Assembly: GCA_903844265.1 (NCBI GenBank)
Contig: CAIMTB010000503.1
Coordinates: forward strand, 1 to 32,858
DNA: 32,858 nt
Direction of reading: 5' to 3'
Source of the DNA: an uncultured Verrucomicrobiota bacterium
GTDB taxonomy: Bacteria > Verrucomicrobiota > Verrucomicrobiia > Limisphaerales > CAIMTB01
This document shows, one piece after another, positions 30,835 to 32,858 of this stretch. The notes beneath the pieces were generated by a model. It did not search any database and was not told the DNA's origin. It saw only the letters and a list, made by a program, of their open reading frames with translations. Both the position numbers and the translations under genes were made by a program. Every line of letters starts with the position of its first letter. Positions within the stretch are counted from its first letter, which is position 1.

Positions 30835-32858
30835 CCAGAACCACCGATGTCACGGCATTGGTATCCCGTCCCGGAGTCGCCGACATGGGCCGCAAATCAG
30901 GCTCGACCACCCCCCGCCGTACCCTGAGGAACAGAACCCGATCGCTGCCAGGCACCGCCAACTCGAGGCCGCCAGCCTCCAACCCCACCCCCGCTGCCAG
31001 GGAAATCCATTCCTGGAGATCCGTAGACCCCTCGACCGTACAGACGGTCCCCGACTCCACTTTCCCCAGCACCCGAAGCCTGCCGATGGGCGTGGTCTCG
31101 ATCCGGGAAATCGACAGCTCCGGGCTTGGCTCGAACGGCGGCACCACGAGAACCATCCCGCGGTCGGCCACCTGCCCCGAGCCATCCGCAACCCTGGCCA
31201 CGAACGGAAAGCTCCCCGCCTCCCGGGCCACGCCATGAAGCAAACCGTGTTCCGGATCGAGAACGAGCCCCGGCGCTCCAGGCCAACCCCGGAACCGTCC
31301 CGCCGCAGGATCGAAATCCAAGCCCTTCGGCGGCGCTCCCTGAACCACGGTCCACGTCAAAGGCTCCACTCCCCCTTCGACCTCGAGCCAGCGAATCCAT
31401 TCCGCACCCACCGGCAACGTCTGTTTCGACGGGCTGACAACGGTCATCCGATCCGGTGACGGAACGGTCTGCACCAGGACCAGGGTCTCGGTGAAGAGAC
31501 CGGCCCAGCCCTGGGCACCAGGATAGGTATCCGTGTCGTGCCCAGTGACCTTGAACCTTCGCATGCGACAGACATAGGTCTGCCCGTACTCGAGGCGGTT
31601 GGCGGCGAGATCCAGGGATTCCTCGCGGGTCCGGCCCGGCCACAAGTCCGTGGCCTCCAAAAGGGCCCCGTTCGCCGTGGTCAGGATCAGTTGGGCGTGA
31701 TCGTCCCCGGATCCGCCCTCCCACGAACTCATCCCCAGGGTAATGGCCTGGGCCGGGTCCAAGGACTGCGCCTTCGCATGGTCACGAAGAAGAGGCGGAG
31801 GGGGGAAGTCCGCCGGATTCCGTGACAGCTCCAGCCCCACTTCCACGCGGCCTTCGCTGGCCGTTTCGAAGATGAAACCATAGGTGCCAGGGCCGTAAAG
31901 CGCGTCGAATGCCACCAGCGTCGCCGCCTCCGCCCGGTGCCAATAGCCCGGGTTGTCGGGATCAAGGAAGAGGTCGACGGCGGTGCCGCCCGGCAGCCTC
32001 AGCTTCGCGCTCCGCAGGCTGTCCAGGGTCCGCCCCTCGGCACCCGCCTCGAACCGCAGTGGGCTCCCCGGGTTCAGCGCCGCGGCATCGGGACTGGACT
32101 GGATGAAGGCCCGCCCCTGGAACACGCCAAAGTCGGAGACATCCTTCCGGACCACCGGAGTCCCCAAGCCCACGAGCGAGGCGGTGGAACTCAAGGAACC
32201 CGAGTAGCCAATCGCCCCGGGCACTGTCGTGATGTCGAGGGAACCCACCCTCAGGAACTCGACCCGCACCTGAAAGGCCGGCGCGCCCCCTGCCGACGCC
32301 GCAGGCACCGTCAAGGCCACACCCGGGATCAACACCTCCGAGCGACCGCCCTCAAGCGCGCCGACTTCGCCTGGCCCTGGCGTGTGGAACGTCTCCTCTC
32401 CGGTCAGATATTCGACGACCACGCGGATGAAGTCGGGACGTCCAGCCGCGGCGGGAGGCTGCCAGCGGAGAAGGAACGGCTCCCCAGTCGGATGCACCCC
32501 ATCGAGTTCGGCCAGGTTCAGCAGCACGGGCGCGGCCGGGAAATCGGCCGTCCCGAGCGCCAGCGGGAGGACCTGTGCTGACGCGCCTCCCAGCGTCACT
32601 GCCAGCGCGTAGCCCGTTGTCGCCGCCGGATACGCCGTCTCCAGCTCGGCGGCCAGGTCGAACGACGCCGCGAGCGCGGCCGCGGTCCCGCTTACTGACA
32701 ATCGGCTCGCCAATCCTCCGGGGCGGCGAAGCTCGGCGGAAGTGAGGGTCCGCCCACTCGCCGCCACCACCTCCGCCCGCAGCACAAACGGCTTCGGGGT
32801 CCACTCGACGGGCGCGCCCTGACCGAACTGGACGAATGCGTGGGTCTTCACCAACCGG
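30719..32858 (-). CDS. Large secreted-type protein with tandem beta modules, 5' end outside window
   Basis: The frame is open to the right edge, so the true start lies outside. About 711 residues are visible. Two tandem modules of roughly 200 residues align loosely: RTLTSAELRRPGGLASRLSV... with LGTADFPAAPVLLNLAELDG..., and RTLDSLRSAKLRLPGGTAVDLFL... with LSRNPADFPPPPLLRDHAKA.... Next is a putative Ig-like (He_PIG-type) domain, GGVEPLTWTVVQGAPPKGLDFDPAAGRFRGWP, and then a C-terminal module, CTVEGSTDLQEWISLAAG to VLFLRVRRG, common at the ends of Verrucomicrobia surface proteins. After VRRG the codon bias weakens and the last 40 residues look like a shadow of the next frame. The protein is probably an envelope or secreted adhesin-like scaffold; no catalytic motif is seen. 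Confidence 0.7.
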   Translation of the reverse strand, partial: RLVKTHAFVQFGQGAPVEWTPKPFVLRAEVVAASGRTLTSAELRRPGGLASRLSVSGTAAALAASFDLAAELETAYPAATTGYALAVTLGGASAQVLPLALGTADFPAAPVLLNLAELDGVHPTGEPFLLRWQPPAAAGRPDFIRVVVEYLTGEETFHTPGPGEVGALEGGRSEVLIPGVALTVPAASAGGAPAFQVRVEFLRVGSLDITTVPGAIGYSGSLSSTASLVGLGTPVVRKDVSDFGVFQGRAFIQSSPDAAALNPGSPLRFEAGAEGRTLDSLRSAKLRLPGGTAVDLFLDPDNPGYWHRAEAATLVAFDALYGPGTYGFIFETASEGRVEVGLELSRNPADFPPPPLLRDHAKAQSLDPAQAITLGMSSWEGGSGDDHAQLILTTANGALLEATDLWPGRTREESLDLAANRLEYGQTYVCRMRRFKVTGHDTDTYPGAQGWAGLFTETLVLVQTVPSPDRMTVVSPSKQTLPVGAEWIRWLEVEGGVEPLTWTVVQGAPPKGLDFDPAAGRFRGWPGAPGLVLDPEHGLLHGVAREAGSFPFVARVADGSGQVADRGMVLVVPPFEPSPELSISRIETTPIGRLRVLGKVESGTVCTVEGSTDLQEWISLAAGVGLEAGGLELAVPGSDRVLFLRVRRGVVEPDLRPMSATPGRDTNAVTSVVLDAAGGGHAERPVGNPAGDECRGVVERDRSALRGRCQAG

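Noticed and set aside
1-32858. CRISPR arrays, tRNA/rRNA genes, insertion sequences
   Set aside because: No regularly spaced repeats, cloverleaf-like sequences or transposase reading frames were seen on reading; the repeats found are not spaced like CRISPR.

Overview
The window is GC-rich bacterial chromosome that most resembles Verrucomicrobiota, probably a Limisphaerales/Pedosphaera-type lineage. The signs are a PSD1-type cytochrome protein paired with a DUF1501 protein, many Tat-type (RR-x-F) signal peptides on secreted hydrolases and oxidoreductases, squalene-hopene cyclase, a 33-residue bS22-type protein, few Shine-Dalgarno sequences, and several families of GC-rich structured intergenic repeats. 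The taxonomic call is inference; no rRNA or other marker gene is present.

Layout. 1-2900 (minus): PSD1/c-type cytochrome protein followed by the first 29 codons of a DUF1501 protein. 3020-9196 (plus): Tat-type alpha/beta hydrolase, clan GH-D-like glycosidase and GH95 alpha-L-fucosidase. The two glycosidases are each preceded by a copy of the same structured repeat, which runs into their start codons. 9275-11367: TetR (CecR-like) regulator behind a palindromic operator, then TolC; no pump genes follow. 11451-15073: two convergent secreted proteins of unknown or glycosidase-like type, with a long imperfect hairpin repeat between them. 15074-15454: repeat-filled spacer, then an ACT-domain malic enzyme (15455-16888), convergent with a CbxX-type AAA ATPase (16942-18885). 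19031-20683 (plus): purN, hisG (overlapping), then the tiny bS22-like gene. 20955-22694: TPR lipoprotein. 22783-26584 (minus): Tat-type Gfo/Idh/MocA oxidoreductase, then a HEAT-repeat protein. 26585-27086: spacer holding three different repeat families. 27087-29776 (plus): squalene-hopene cyclase and an HpnG-like nucleosidase, i.e. hopanoid synthesis. 29356-32858 (minus): two reading frames of large secreted-type proteins, with a suspected frameshift or decayed end.

How it fits together. The first half is mainly extracytoplasmic carbohydrate degradation (esterase-like hydrolase, galactosidase-like enzyme, fucosidase, two further glycosidase-like proteins, exported oxidoreductase). The middle is housekeeping metabolism: malate to pyruvate, purine and histidine synthesis. 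The last part is membrane lipid biosynthesis.

The least explained signal is the repeat system. One element carries two short hairpins (8-bp stems, 6-nt loops) and an open frame starting MNRKGRAGSPLPAALP. It occurs upstream of three genes, and two copies end exactly at the gene's ATG. No CRISPR array, insertion sequence, tRNA or rRNA was seen. All functional calls are read from motifs by eye, without database searches.
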